Assembly: GCF_013423785.1 (NCBI RefSeq)
Contig: NZ_CP058952.1
Coordinates: forward strand, 2,879,665 to 2,943,664
DNA from: Chitinibacter fontanus
GTDB taxonomy: Bacteria > Pseudomonadota > Gammaproteobacteria > Burkholderiales > Chitinibacteraceae
Length of the DNA stretch: 64,000 nucleotides
Reading direction: 5' to 3'
Position numbers and translations under genes: made by a program. Of this stretch, positions 9,089 through 17,523 are shown one piece after another. Positions within the stretch are counted from its first letter, which is position 1. Each line of letters begins with the position of its first letter. The notes under the pieces were generated by a model. It did not search any database. It was not told the origin of the DNA and saw only the letters and a program-made list of their open reading frames with translations.

Positions 9089-10132
9089 TTAAGCTTGTAC
9101 GTTGATCACGATTTTGCCGAAGTGCTGTGCGCTTGCGAGGTAGTCGAAGGCCTCGCTGGCTTGCGCATAGGCAAATTCCTGATCGATCACGGGTCTGATT
9201 TGGTGCTGGCTCAGGAAGGCATTGAGCGCATTAAAATGCGCGACTGAGCCGACCAAAATGCCGTTGATATGGGCGTTTTTAAATTGTAGCGGCCACAGAT
9301 TGGGCGTGGGGCCAAAGCCGGTGAGCACGCCGATTTGATGGATATGTCCGCCTGAGGCTAGCGCGTTGATCGAGCGCGCATAAGTCTCCGGGCCGCCCAA
9401 TTCCAAAATGTGATCAACCCCCATTCCGCCAGTGAGGGCCAGCGCGACTTCATCCCAATTCGGCTGCGCGCGGTAGTTGATGGTTTCCCAAGCGCCCAAG
9501 GCTTTGGCGCGCGCTAGTTTTTCATCGGATGATGAGGTGATAATTACCTTGGCGCCTTGCGCTGCGGCCAGTTGCAGCGCAAACAGCGCCACACCGCCAG
9601 TGCCCTGAATCAATACCGTTTCACCCGCTTGCAATTGGCCGCGTTCAAACAGCGCATGCCAAGCCGTTACCGCGGCGCACGGCAAAGCCGCGGCTTCTTG
9701 CAAACTCAAATGCGCTGGAATCGCCACGATGGCGTCTTCGCTGGCGACGATATGCTCGGCAAGTACGCCAGCCAGATTCGCGCCGCCCAGCGCGCCGTGT
9801 GAATAATGTTGGGTCTGATATTTGCCATCCTGCCATTGCGGGAAAAAATTGGGCGCAACCCGATCGCCGACTTGCCAGCGTTGCACTTTGCTGCCGATTG
9901 CAATCACCGTGCCGGCCGCATCCGAGAGCGGAATCTGGCCATCGACGGTATCTTGACCGGCATTACGCAAAATCAGCAAATCGCGGTAATTCAGGCTCAT
10001 CGCGCCGACCCGAATCAACACTTGATCAGCCGCTAAGGCTGGTTGTTGGCTGGGCACCTGCTGTAATTGAAAAGTATTGTTGTTGCGCTGCAGCTGATAG
10101 TGGCTGCTGTGCTGGGTTTGAACGCCTTGCAT
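9089..10132 (-). CDS. MDR-family NAD(P)-dependent oxidoreductase (quinone reductase/alcohol dehydrogenase type)
   Basis: This 347-aa protein is a medium-chain dehydrogenase/reductase. The N-terminal GroES-like domain contains NYRDLLILRNAG and the PLSDAAGTVIAIG strand-turn-strand pattern. The Rossmann domain has GETVLIQGTGGVALFALQLA (nucleotide-binding GxGxxG variant). The cysteine/histidine zinc ligands of classical alcohol dehydrogenases are not obvious, so it may be zinc-independent. It likely reduces a quinone, enal or related carbonyl with NAD(P)H. It is first in an apparent two-gene operon with the AhpD-like gene and is divergent from a TetR regulator, an arrangement common for electrophile-response genes. 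Confidence 0.85.
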   Translation of the reverse strand: MQGVQTQHSSHYQLQRNNNTFQLQQVPSQQPALAADQVLIRVGAMSLNYRDLLILRNAGQDTVDGQIPLSDAAGTVIAIGSKVQRWQVGDRVAPNFFPQWQDGKYQTQHYSHGALGGANLAGVLAEHIVASEDAIVAIPAHLSLQEAAALPCAAVTAWHALFERGQLQAGETVLIQGTGGVALFALQLAAAQGAKVIITSSSDEKLARAKALGAWETINYRAQPNWDEVALALTGGMGVDHILELGGPETYARSINALASGGHIHQIGVLTGFGPTPNLWPLQFKNAHINGILVGSVAHFNALNAFLSQHQIRPVIDQEFAYAQASEAFDYLASAQHFGKIVINVQA

Positions 10133-10144
10133 CGTTTTAAATCC

Positions 10145-10168
10145 TATTTATGTAGTGATCGATAAATA
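10145..10168. promoter_or_regulatory. Candidate TetR operator in the divergent intergenic region
   Basis: A perfect inverted repeat, TATTTAT (10145-10151) and ATAAATA (10162-10168) with a 10-base spacer, lies between the oxidoreductase start (10132) and the TetR gene (10218). Position and symmetry fit a dimeric repressor site controlling both genes. AT-rich repeats can arise by chance. Confidence 0.4.
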
Positions 10169-10217
10169 ATATAATCAGGCTAAGATGACGTCGTCAACAT
10201 ATTTTGTAGCGATCAAT

Positions 10218-10820
10218 ATGGAAATAAAAAAAACGCGAGGGCGGCCACGGGCGTTTGATCGCACACAAGCGCTTGAATTAGCGCTGCAATTATTCTGGGC
10301 CAAAGGCTATGAAGGCACGTCGTTGAACGACTTGACCAGTACGCTCGGTATCAACGCGCCCAGCCTGTATGCAGCGTTTGAATCCAAACCAGCGCTGTAT
10401 CGTGAGTCGATCGATCTGTATTTGGCTCAGCAATACGAGCGCATCGGCGCTTTGCTGGCCGCAGCCCCCAGCGCGCGGGAGGGGCTGGAGGCCATGTTGC
10501 GCGGCGCGGCGGTGCAATTTACCGCCCCCGAACACCCGCCCGGCTGCCCGATCGCCAGCGGCGTGCTGCGCTGCGCCGAGGCCAATGCAGCCATTGGCGA
10601 GCTGACCGCCGAACACCGTCGCACCACCCGCGCGATGATGCTGGTGCGCCTGCAGCAAGGGCAGGCTGCCGGCGAGTTACCCGCGCAGCTAGATACTCAG
10701 GCGCTGGCCGGGTTTTATGCTGGGGTGATTCAGGGCATGTCGGTGCAGGCTATTGATGGCGCCAGCACGGCTGATTTACTGAAGATGGTCGATCTGGCCA
10801 TGCAGGCTTGGCCTGCGTAG
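10218..10820 (+). CDS. TetR/AcrR-family transcriptional regulator
   Basis: The 200-aa protein starts MEIKKTRGRPRAFDR, the basic GRPR lead-in common in this family. An HTH follows (about 17-55): ALELALQLFWAKGYEGTSLNDL then a recognition helix INAPSLYAAFESK. The C-terminal ligand-binding half includes a CPIASGVLRCAEAN segment that resembles the TetR_C of the AcrR/YxaF-type subgroup. The frame opens at 10185, but that start would add 11 unrelated residues. It is divergent from the MDR oxidoreductase and likely represses it. Confidence 0.85.
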   Translation: MEIKKTRGRPRAFDRTQALELALQLFWAKGYEGTSLNDLTSTLGINAPSLYAAFESKPALYRESIDLYLAQQYERIGALLAAAPSAREGLEAMLRGAAVQFTAPEHPPGCPIASGVLRCAEANAAIGELTAEHRRTTRAMMLVRLQQGQAAGELPAQLDTQALAGFYAGVIQGMSVQAIDGASTADLLKMVDLAMQAWPA

Positions 10821-10842
10821 GGGGGCTAACTCGATGATGCGC

Positions 10843-11736
10843 TTAGCGCAATTGAATATGCTGCGCCAAATGGCTAAAAACCGTGGCCACGCGGCGCAGG
10901 TGGCGCGATTCGGGGTGAGTCAGTAGCCACAGATCGGTGGCACATTCGACCAGCGCGCCAGTAAGTGGGCGTAAATTGGGCCGCGTGGCGGCCAGAAACA
11001 GCGGCACCATGCCCACGCCCATGCCGCGTTCAATCAATTCCACTACCGTTAAAATGCTGTTGACCCGATAGCGCGGCGTGATTTTCGGGTAGTGCTTTTT
11101 GCGCCAGAGCACGGTGGGATGATCGGGCAGGGCATCGTCGGGCGCGATCCACGGTGCCTGCTGGGCGATAGCTGCGGCCAAATCGGCCCACGGGCTGTGC
11201 GGTGCGGCAAACAGCGCCACGCTAATGCTGCCCAGATGTTTGCCCACCAGATGTTGCGGCGGTTTGCGCGTGGCGCGAATCGCAATATCGGCATCGCGTC
11301 GGGTTAAGTTGGCCAGCTCATTACCGGTATGCAGATCAAAACTCAGCTGCGGGTGTAGGCGGGCGAGGGCATCCAGCTCGGGGGCCACCAGCCCATGCAA
11401 AATCGAATCGGTGGTGGTGATGCGCACGCTGCCGGCCACGTCTTCGGGCTGCAGTTGCGCCGCCGAGCGGGCTGATTCAAGCGCGATTTCCATTTGCTCG
11501 GCATGCTGGGCCAGAGTTTGCGCCAGCTCGGTGGGCAAATAGCCCGCTTTGCTGCGCTCGAATAATCGCTGCCCCAGCCCTTTTTCAATGCGCTGGATGC
11601 TGCGAAAAACTGTTGAGGCATCCACACCCAGCCGCTCGGCCGCCGCAGCCAAGGTGCCGCCCCGGCTCACCGCCAGCAAAAATTCCAGATCCTGACCGCC
11701 AAGGTGGTATTGCGTTTTTGCATGCATGCTGTGCAA
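10843..11736 (-). CDS. LysR-family transcriptional regulator
   Basis: The 297-aa protein has the normal LysR length. The N-terminal winged HTH (about 12-70) contains FLLAVSRGGTLAAAAERLGVDASTVFRSIQRIEKGLGQRLFER, the family signature. The C-terminal effector domain is of the periplasmic-binding fold, with RDADIAIRATRKPP and LIERGMGVGMVPLF. It is transcribed away from the glutathione S-transferase gene at 11805, the usual LysR arrangement with its target. The inducer is unknown. Confidence 0.88.
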   Translation of the reverse strand: MHSMHAKTQYHLGGQDLEFLLAVSRGGTLAAAAERLGVDASTVFRSIQRIEKGLGQRLFERSKAGYLPTELAQTLAQHAEQMEIALESARSAAQLQPEDVAGSVRITTTDSILHGLVAPELDALARLHPQLSFDLHTGNELANLTRRDADIAIRATRKPPQHLVGKHLGSISVALFAAPHSPWADLAAAIAQQAPWIAPDDALPDHPTVLWRKKHYPKITPRYRVNSILTVVELIERGMGVGMVPLFLAATRPNLRPLTGALVECATDLWLLTHPESRHLRRVATVFSHLAQHIQLR

Positions 11737-11751
11737 TCCTGCTTATGTTTA

Positions 11752-11765
11752 TTGCAAATTAGCAA
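11752..11765. promoter_or_regulatory. Candidate LysR-type binding site (TTGC-N6-GCAA)
   Basis: TTGCAAATTAGCAA is an inverted repeat with 4-bp arms and contains the T-N11-A core typical of LysR sites. It lies in the 68-base gap between the divergent LysR and GST genes. Confidence 0.4.
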
Positions 11766-11804
11766 GCATAGACTAGCGCATATTACCTACTGGAGGAAAT
11801 CGAT

Positions 11805-12500
11805 ATGTCGCAACCTATTACCTTGGTCAGCCATTTGCTGTGCCCCTATGTGCAGCGCGCCGCGATAGTGCTGCTGGAAAAAGGAGTGCCATTTACCCGC
11901 AAAAATATTGATCTGGCCAATAAGCCGGATTGGTTTCTGGCCATTTCACCGCTGGGCAAAGTACCAGTATTGCAAGTGGGCGAGGCGGCGATTTTTGAAT
12001 CGGCGGTGATTTGCGAATATCTGGATGAAACCCAAGCGCCGCCGCTGCACCCGGCTGACCCTTTGGCGCGCGCCCGCCATCGTGGCTGGATGGAGCTGGG
12101 CTCGGCGATTTTGAATGACATCGCCGGGGTGTATTCGGCGCCGGACGAAGCCAGTTTGCAGCTCAAAGCCCAGCAGCTGGCGCAAAAATGGGCGCAAGTT
12201 GAGGCCGCGCTGAGCGGCGGGCCGTATTTTGCCGGGGTCGAATTCACGCTGGTGGATGCGGTGTTTGCGCCGGTGTTTCGCTATTACGATGCTTTTGAGG
12301 CGATAGCGCCGCTGCGTGCGAATCTGTCGCTGGCGCCTTGGCCGCAGATCGAAGCTTGGCGGCGCGCGCTGGCGCAGCGGCCTTCGGTGCAGCAAGCGGT
12401 GGTGGCCGATTATCCGCAGCGCTTGCTGGCGTTTTTACAGCAGCGCAAATCCTTCCTCGGCGCGCTGCTGCAGCCTGCAGCAGCCAGCTGCACCCTATAA
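11805..12500 (+). CDS. Glutathione S-transferase family protein (Cys-type active site)
   Basis: The 231-aa protein has an N-terminal thioredoxin-like GST domain starting ITLVSHLLCPYVQRA. The CPYV sequence places a cysteine at the catalytic position, as in omega/beta-type or SspA-like GSTs. KVPVLQ and ESAVICEYLDE form the glutathione-contacting cis-Pro and Glu-Ser motifs. The C-terminal helical domain includes FTLVDAVFAPVFRYY. A GGAGG-like ribosome-binding site precedes the ATG. It is divergent from a LysR regulator and upstream of a PNPOx-reductase fusion and a second GST, which suggests a detoxification cluster. Confidence 0.85.
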   Translation: MSQPITLVSHLLCPYVQRAAIVLLEKGVPFTRKNIDLANKPDWFLAISPLGKVPVLQVGEAAIFESAVICEYLDETQAPPLHPADPLARARHRGWMELGSAILNDIAGVYSAPDEASLQLKAQQLAQKWAQVEAALSGGPYFAGVEFTLVDAVFAPVFRYYDAFEAIAPLRANLSLAPWPQIEAWRRALAQRPSVQQAVVADYPQRLLAFLQQRKSFLGALLQPAAASCTL

Positions 12501-12712
12501 ACCCACCGCAGTATCGGGCAGAAGGCCGCTTAGCAGCTGGCGGCCAGCCCAATACCTGCTGGTGGTGATGAGAATACGTGGTTTTTGCCGCGCCTTGGTG
12601 GTGATTATTGCATTTGAAGGAATAATCAATTCATCTCCATGGCGATTCTCTTGCCTGCGGCGGCGCGCCATACTGAGGCCATCCCATACTGGAACGCCTC
12701 AGGAGGCTCCCC

Positions 12713-14290
12713 ATGCCACGCGCCTTTGCCGCCATCACCTTTACCGACAGTGTCAAAGCGGCGCAAACCCGCTATCACAGCCGCGAGGGCAATCAGGGCT
12801 TTGAGCTGGCTGAGGATAGCCGCAGCGAAATCACCCCGCGCGAGGCCGAGTTTATCGCTGAGCGCGATAGCTTTTATATGGCCACCGTGAACGAAAACGG
12901 CTGGCCCTATGTGCAACATCGCGGCGGCCCGGCCGGGTTTTTAAAAGTGCTGGACGAACATACGCTGGGCTTTGCCGATTTTCGCGGCAATGTGCAGTAT
13001 TTGTCGGTGGGCAATCTGAATGCCAACGACAAAATCTCCATCATTCTGATGGATTACCCCAACCGCCGCCGGCTCAAAATCTGGGGCCGGGTGCGCATCG
13101 TGCACGAAATTGATGACCCAGCGCTGATCGCCGCGCTGGAAAGCCCGGCCTATCGCGCTCGCATCGAGCGCGCAATGGTCATCACGGTTGAAGCGTGGGA
13201 TTGGAATTGCCCGCAGCACATTACGCCGCGATATACCGATGCTGATATCGAGCAACTGATCGCCCCTTTGCAGAGCGAGCTGGCCGCGCTGCGCGCCAAG
13301 CCGCTAGCCGCCGCGCCGCTTGAGCGTTTGGGCAGCGGTGAGTTGGCATTAGTCATCAGCGGCGTGCGCCAGCTGACGCCGCAGGTGCGCGCATACGAGC
13401 TGCGCCATCCGGCTGGCGAAGACTTGCCGCCGGTCACAGCCGGCGCGCATCTGCAAGTGCCAGTGAAGCTGCCCAATGGCCAGCAGAGCGTGCGCAATTA
13501 CTCCATCGCTTCCAACCCCGCGCGCCGTGATATTTACGAAATCGCTGTACTGCGCCAGGACGACGGCACGGGCGGCTCGGCCTTTGTGCATCAGCATTAT
13601 CAACTGGGCATGAAGCTGTATTGCAACACACCGAAGAACGATTTTGCGCTGAACGAGAGCGCTGCGCCCGTGTTGCTGATTGCTGGTGGCATTGGTATTA
13701 CGCCGATCAAGGCGATGGCGCAACAGCTCAAAGCGCAAGGGAGGACATTTGAATTGCACTACGCTGCGCGCAGCCGCCGCGAGATGGCGTATGGCGATCG
13801 CTTGCAGCGCGATCTGGCCGGGCAAATTAGTGTGTATTTCAGCGCCGAAGGCGCGCGGCTGAATCTGCCACAGCTACTAAGCCAAATGGCCGATACCACC
13901 GAGGTGTATGTTTGTGGGCCTAGCGGATTGATTGATGCGGTGGCCAATACTGCCGCGCAATTACAGATTGATCCAATGCGTATCCATTTTGAGCGCTTTG
14001 CCGCCGCAGCTCATGGCGACAACCGGCCCTTTGAAGTGCTGCTGCGCCGCTCGCAACGGATGATCCCGATCGCCGCCGATCAAACCGTGTTGGCGGCGGT
14101 ACAAGCGGCGGGCGTCGATACACTGTTCGATTGTGGTGTCGGCAATTGCGGCACCTGTGCGGTGAAAGTGCTGGCAGGCGAAGTGGAGCATCGCGATCAC
14201 GCGCTGAACGCTAACGAGCGCGAGCGCGCCGGGCTAATGTGCATTTGCGTCTCGCGGGCGAAATCGGCACGGCTAGAGCTGGATTTATAA
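12713..14290 (+). CDS. Three-part flavoprotein: PNPOx-like domain fused to ferredoxin reductase and 2Fe-2S domain
   Basis: The 525-aa protein joins two modules. Residues about 1-190 are a pyridoxamine-5'-phosphate-oxidase-like split barrel (DSFYMATVNENGWPYVQHRGG, FRGNVQYLSVGN, DYPNRRRLKIWGR). Residues about 205-525 form a ferredoxin-NADP-reductase-like unit: an FAD-binding barrel with RNYSIAS, a nucleotide domain with LIAGGIGITPIKAM and VYVCGPSGLIDAV, and a plant-type 2Fe-2S domain with Cys474, Cys479, Cys482 and Cys510 or 512. The design suggests NAD(P)H electrons passing through FAD and an iron-sulfur cluster to a flavin or other acceptor on the N-terminal domain. It is followed after 34 bases by the second GST. 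The physiological substrate is unknown. Confidence 0.88.
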   Translation: MPRAFAAITFTDSVKAAQTRYHSREGNQGFELAEDSRSEITPREAEFIAERDSFYMATVNENGWPYVQHRGGPAGFLKVLDEHTLGFADFRGNVQYLSVGNLNANDKISIILMDYPNRRRLKIWGRVRIVHEIDDPALIAALESPAYRARIERAMVITVEAWDWNCPQHITPRYTDADIEQLIAPLQSELAALRAKPLAAAPLERLGSGELALVISGVRQLTPQVRAYELRHPAGEDLPPVTAGAHLQVPVKLPNGQQSVRNYSIASNPARRDIYEIAVLRQDDGTGGSAFVHQHYQLGMKLYCNTPKNDFALNESAAPVLLIAGGIGITPIKAMAQQLKAQGRTFELHYAARSRREMAYGDRLQRDLAGQISVYFSAEGARLNLPQLLSQMADTTEVYVCGPSGLIDAVANTAAQLQIDPMRIHFERFAAAAHGDNRPFEVLLRRSQRMIPIAADQTVLAAVQAAGVDTLFDCGVGNCGTCAVKVLAGEVEHRDHALNANERERAGLMCICVSRAKSARLELDL

Positions 14291-14324
14291 AACGATTGAT
14301 TTTGATTTGAAAAAGGAAAGCACC

Positions 14325-14945
14325 ATGATCCAGCTCTATGAATTCGCCCTGTCGGGTAATTGCCATAAGGTCAGACTCATGCTGTCTTTGCTGGAGATAC
14401 CCTATCAGAGTATTGCCGTGAATGGCGTCGAGCGCGAGCATAAATCGGCCGAGTTTCTGGCCAAAAACCCACTTGGCCAAGTGCCGGTGCTGGTCGATGG
14501 CGACGTGGTGCTGCGCGATAGTCAGGCGATTCTGGTTTACCTCGCCCGCCAGTACGGCGCCGAGCAGGCTGATTTCTGGCTGCCGAATGATCCGGTTGGG
14601 CAAGCGCAAGTGCAGGCGTGGCTCGCCACCGCCGCCAATGAAGTGACGCGCGGGCCCAATGCGCTGCGGCTGTTTCATAAATGGGGTCGTAATGTCGCGC
14701 TGGCCGAGGCCGAAATCTTGACCGAGCAATTACTGGGTGTTTTGCAAACCACATTGGCCACACAACCGTGGTTGGCTGCACCTCACATCACGATTGCCGA
14801 CATTGCCCTCTACCCGTATATCGCGCTGAGCCTCGAAGGGAAAGTGCCTCTGGCGCAATACCCTGCTATTTGCCAGTGGCTGGCGCGCATCGAGGCGCTG
14901 CCCGGCTATGTGACCATGCCCGGGATTACGCGGAAAGTTGCCTAG
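14325..14945 (+). CDS. Glutathione S-transferase family protein (Ser-type active site)
   Basis: This 206-aa GST begins [20 protein letters not shown]; the SGNCHKVR segment puts serine at the catalytic position, unlike the Cys-type GST at 11805. [10 protein letters not shown] and [15 protein letters not shown] give the cis-Pro and glutathione-binding motifs, and [15 protein letters not shown] lies in the C-terminal helical domain. An earlier frame start exists at 14307, but AAAGGAAAG before ATG 14325 and the family N-terminus favour the latter. It follows the PNPOx-reductase gene and is probably in the same operon. Confidence 0.87.
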   Translation: MIQLYEFALSGNCHKVRLMLSLLEIPYQSIAVNGVEREHKSAEFLAKNPLGQVPVLVDGDVVLRDSQAILVYLARQYGAEQADFWLPNDPVGQAQVQAWLATAANEVTRGPNALRLFHKWGRNVALAEAEILTEQLLGVLQTTLATQPWLAAPHITIADIALYPYIALSLEGKVPLAQYPAICQWLARIEALPGYVTMPGITRKVA

Positions 14946-14992
14946 CCCTAATCAAGCAATCAATCCATTCAACGCATTTTTGGAGTAAACCC

Positions 14993-15460
14993 ATGTCAGC
15001 TCGTCCCCCTTTACCGCCGTTTGATTTGGAATCGGCCACCTTAAAAGTTCGCTTGGCCGAAGACGGTTGGAATTCGCGCGACCCAGAGCGCGTTTCTCTG
15101 GTCTACACCGAGGATAGCGTTTGGCGTAATCGCCACGAATTTCCGCGCGGCCGCGCGCAGATTGTCGAATTTTTAACCCGTAAATGGCAGCGCGAACATG
15201 AATACCGGCTGATCAAAGAGCTGTGGGCGTTTGACGGCAACCGCATCGCCGTGCGTTTTGCCTACGAATGGCACGATGCCGCTGGGCAATGGTTTCGCTC
15301 TTACGGCAATGAAAACTGGGAGTTTGATCACAATGGCCTGATGCAGCGCCGCTTTGCCAGCATTAACGACCTGCCGATTCGCGAAGATGAGCGGCTATTT
15401 CACTGGCCCCAAGGCCGCCGTCCTGATGAGCATCCTGGCCTGAGCGAGCTAGGTTTGTGA
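14993..15460 (+). CDS. DUF1348 (NTF2-like) protein
   Basis: The 155-aa protein matches the DUF1348/SnoaL-like group: [41 protein letters not shown] at the start, a [13 protein letters not shown] helix, and [25 protein letters not shown] in the sheet. The NTF2 fold often forms small binding or catalytic pockets, but this family has no settled function. A TGGAG site precedes ATG 14993; the longer open frame upstream overlaps the GST gene and is not credible. It sits last in the GST/PNPOx-reductase group. Confidence 0.85.
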   Translation: MSARPPLPPFDLESATLKVRLAEDGWNSRDPERVSLVYTEDSVWRNRHEFPRGRAQIVEFLTRKWQREHEYRLIKELWAFDGNRIAVRFAYEWHDAAGQWFRSYGNENWEFDHNGLMQRRFASINDLPIREDERLFHWPQGRRPDEHPGLSELGL

Positions 15461-15612
15461 GCGCGGCGCTGGTTTTATCTGATTAAAAATCAATGGCTTG
15501 TTTAATTGTTTGGCAGTTTTTGCATTTTGTTTGTCAGAGCCTGCCCTTTGGCCCGACTAAGTTGCAGATACCGCTGACGGTGTCGCTTAAACCACTTTGG
15601 AGATCATGCATC

Positions 15613-15855
15613 ATGAACAAACAACTTATCCTCACTAGCGCATTAACCGCCGTACTGGCTGCTGGCGTTTCAGGCACCGTGGTCGCTGCCGACAAAGAAA
15701 AATGTTATGGCATCGCTATGGCCGGTAAAAACGATTGCGCGGCCAATGGTCACGCCTGCGCTGGGCAAGCCAAAAGTGATATGCATGGCAAAGAATGGAA
15801 ATACGTTGCGTCGGGTACTTGTGTTGATATGAAAGGCACGCTTAAACCCATGTAA
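15613..15855 (+). CDS. bufA1: Bufferin-type (DUF2282) precursor peptide, BufA1-like
   Basis: The 80-aa protein has an N-terminal signal sequence (about 1-26, cleavage after VVAA) and a short Cys-containing mature part. Four cysteines lie at positions 31, 42, 49 and 70 in the contexts EKCYGIA, KNDCAA, GHACAGQ and SGTC, the DUF2282 pattern. In characterised relatives the cysteines are modified by a partner MNIO enzyme and the product binds copper in the periplasm. Here the MNIO gene is directly downstream. GGAG precedes ATG 15613 by ten bases. The frame open from 15493 lacks a signal-peptide-like start and is ignored. The modification and metal are inferred from the family. Confidence 0.88.
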   Translation: MNKQLILTSALTAVLAAGVSGTVVAADKEKCYGIAMAGKNDCAANGHACAGQAKSDMHGKEWKYVASGTCVDMKGTLKPM

Positions 15856-15867
15856 TTGGGCCCCGGG

Positions 15868-15894
15868 TGGCGAAACTCTAGCTCAGTTTCGCCA
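15868..15894 (+). terminator. Hairpin between precursor and MNIO genes, possible attenuator
   Basis: Perfect 10-bp arms TGGCGAAACT (15868-15877) and AGTTTCGCCA (15885-15894) enclose a 7-base loop. A T-rich stretch (ATTTCTTTTT) follows after about ten bases. It lies 13 bases past the precursor stop codon, so it may stop part of transcription or stabilise the precursor mRNA. Confidence 0.55.
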
Positions 15895-15924
15895 CACATT
15901 GATTTCTTTTTGGTGATTAGCCCC

Positions 15925-16767
15925 ATGCTTAGCAATTTACCCAACGCAACTGGACTTGGTCTACGCGCTCCCCACGTTGTCGAGGTCTTAGCGCAGCGCC
16001 CAGCCGTAGCATGGTGGGAAGTCCATAGTGAGAATTATTTTGGCGGTGGTGAGCCGCTGGCCGCGCTGTGCCGTCTGCGCGCGGATTATCCAGTCAGTTT
16101 GCATGGTATTGGGCTAGGTATTGGTAGCCTAAGCCCGCTGAACCCCCAACATTTGGCTCAGCTAAAACAATTAGTTGCCCGGGTTGAGCCGGCAGCGGTG
16201 TCAGAGCATCTGGCTTGGAATCGCCATGCCGAGCGATATTTTAATGATTTATTGCCGATTCCCCGTCTGACAGGGGTGATCGAACATTTGGTTGAGCGTA
16301 TTGCGCAAGTGCAAGACGTATTACAGCGCCCGATTTTGCTGGAAAACGTGTCATCCTATGTTGGATTTAGCGGTCAACTAATGTCAGAGGCCGAGTTAAT
16401 GGCAGAGCTAGTGCGTCGCACTGGTTGTGGCTTGCTGGTAGATTTGAATAATTTTTATGTCAATGCCCTCAATCTGGGGCTCGATGCCGAGCAAGAACTG
16501 GCGCGGATTGAGGGCAATTCGGTGTATGAAATCCACGTAGCTGGGTTTGAATGGTTTGAGGGCACCGCCATTGATACGCACGGTGCGCCGGTCAGCACCG
16601 AGGTGCTGGCTTTGTTGCAATCGAGCTTACAACGCTGGGGGGCAAAACCAGTGTTGTTAGAGCGCGATACCAATCTGCCAGATTTTTCGAGCTTATTCGA
16701 AGAGTATTGCTCCCTAGATCAGTATGTGAATAAATCACTGAGCAATACATCAGGGGTGTATGCATGA
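15925..16767 (+). CDS. bufB1: MNIO-family (DUF692) enzyme, BufB-like
   Basis: The 280-aa TIM-barrel protein belongs to the multinuclear non-heme iron-dependent oxidative enzymes (DUF692; relatives MbnB, TglH, ChrH). Characteristic stretches are GLGLRAPHVVEVL, WWEVHSENYFGGG, SLHGIGLGIGS, SEHLAWNRH, LENVSSYV, LVDLNNFYVNA, EIHVAGFEW and DTHGAPV, which supply the conserved His, Glu, Asp and Asn metal ligands. It should act on the cysteines of the DUF2282 peptide encoded upstream. ATG 15925 directly precedes the conserved region; GTG 15913 is an alternative. Its stop overlaps the next start (ATGA at 16764), showing translational coupling. Confidence 0.9.
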   Translation: MLSNLPNATGLGLRAPHVVEVLAQRPAVAWWEVHSENYFGGGEPLAALCRLRADYPVSLHGIGLGIGSLSPLNPQHLAQLKQLVARVEPAAVSEHLAWNRHAERYFNDLLPIPRLTGVIEHLVERIAQVQDVLQRPILLENVSSYVGFSGQLMSEAELMAELVRRTGCGLLVDLNNFYVNALNLGLDAEQELARIEGNSVYEIHVAGFEWFEGTAIDTHGAPVSTEVLALLQSSLQRWGAKPVLLERDTNLPDFSSLFEEYCSLDQYVNKSLSNTSGVYA

Positions 16768-17498
16768 ATTACGCTCAGGGTATTGCTGCGTTTGCGAGTT
16801 TATTGCTTGACCCACAGGCCGCTGAAGATGGTTTGCACTTTCCAGCGCGGATGCGCCACTATCGCGCCAATTGCCGGCTTAACCGCATTGCCGCGCTGCA
16901 GGGCGTGTTTAGCAATGTAGCGCAGTTGGTGGGCGAGGATTTTTTTACGGCTATGGCTCGTGAGTACGTTGATGTGACACCAGCTAACTCTGCTGATTTG
17001 CATGCGATGGGCGATGATTTTGCCGATTTTATCGGCCAGTTCGCACCTGCTGCTGACTTGCCATATCTGGCCGATGTTGCCAGGGTGGATTGGGCGCGCT
17101 GGCGAGCGTATTTAGCGCCGGATGAAGCCACGCTGGGCTTGCTTGAGTTGGCCCAGTTGGCCGCCGCTGACTTTGCGAGTATGCAGTTACGTTTTCACCC
17201 GAGCTTGCAGTTGGTGCAATCTCCACACTGGCCCATTGCCGATATTCTGGCTATGCACGCCGGTGGTACAGTAGCTCAGCTAGCTAGCGGTGGGCAGCAG
17301 ATATTGATCAGCCGAAGCCAATGGCAGGTCATTAGCCTCGGGCAATGGACTTTTTTGCAGTCTTTAAGCGCAGGGCATTGTGTGGGTGAAGCACTTGATC
17401 ATGCGCTGCAGATCGATGAAGCCTGCGATATTCAAAGCACACTGAATATACTGTTTACCCAGCAATTATTGCGCCAAGCCGTAGTCGGCTATCCTTAA
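16764..17498 (+). CDS. bufC1: DUF2063 protein, BufC/HvfC-like MNIO partner
   Basis: The 244-aa protein starts with the HvfC/BufC N-terminal domain: FPARMRHYRANCRLNRIAALQGVFSNVAQLVGEDFFTAMAREYV, then LHAMGDDFADFIGQF and LPYLADVARVDWARW. In related systems this partner is needed with the DUF692 enzyme to recognise and modify the precursor. Older annotations call the domain a putative DNA-binding domain, which is not supported here. The C-terminal half (about 140-244) is less conserved. Its start overlaps the MNIO stop by four bases. It is followed after 25 bases by the ECF sigma gene. Confidence 0.88.
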   Translation: MNYAQGIAAFASLLLDPQAAEDGLHFPARMRHYRANCRLNRIAALQGVFSNVAQLVGEDFFTAMAREYVDVTPANSADLHAMGDDFADFIGQFAPAADLPYLADVARVDWARWRAYLAPDEATLGLLELAQLAAADFASMQLRFHPSLQLVQSPHWPIADILAMHAGGTVAQLASGGQQILISRSQWQVISLGQWTFLQSLSAGHCVGEALDHALQIDEACDIQSTLNILFTQQLLRQAVVGYP

Positions 17499-17523
17499 AT
17501 ATGCAGCAGGAAAAGGTAGGGGT

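Noticed and set aside
14768..14992. Extended start of the DUF1348 gene
   Set aside because: It lies inside the preceding GST gene; ATG 14993 has a TGGAG site and begins the conserved region.
15520..15545. Sigma-54-like TGGCA...TTTGCA upstream of the bufferin precursor
   Set aside because: The GG-to-GC spacing is two bases too short; an ECF promoter is more likely but could not be pinned down.
15493..15612. N-terminal extension of the DUF2282 precursor
   Set aside because: It would bury the signal peptide; ATG 15613 has GGAG upstream and gives the family-length product.
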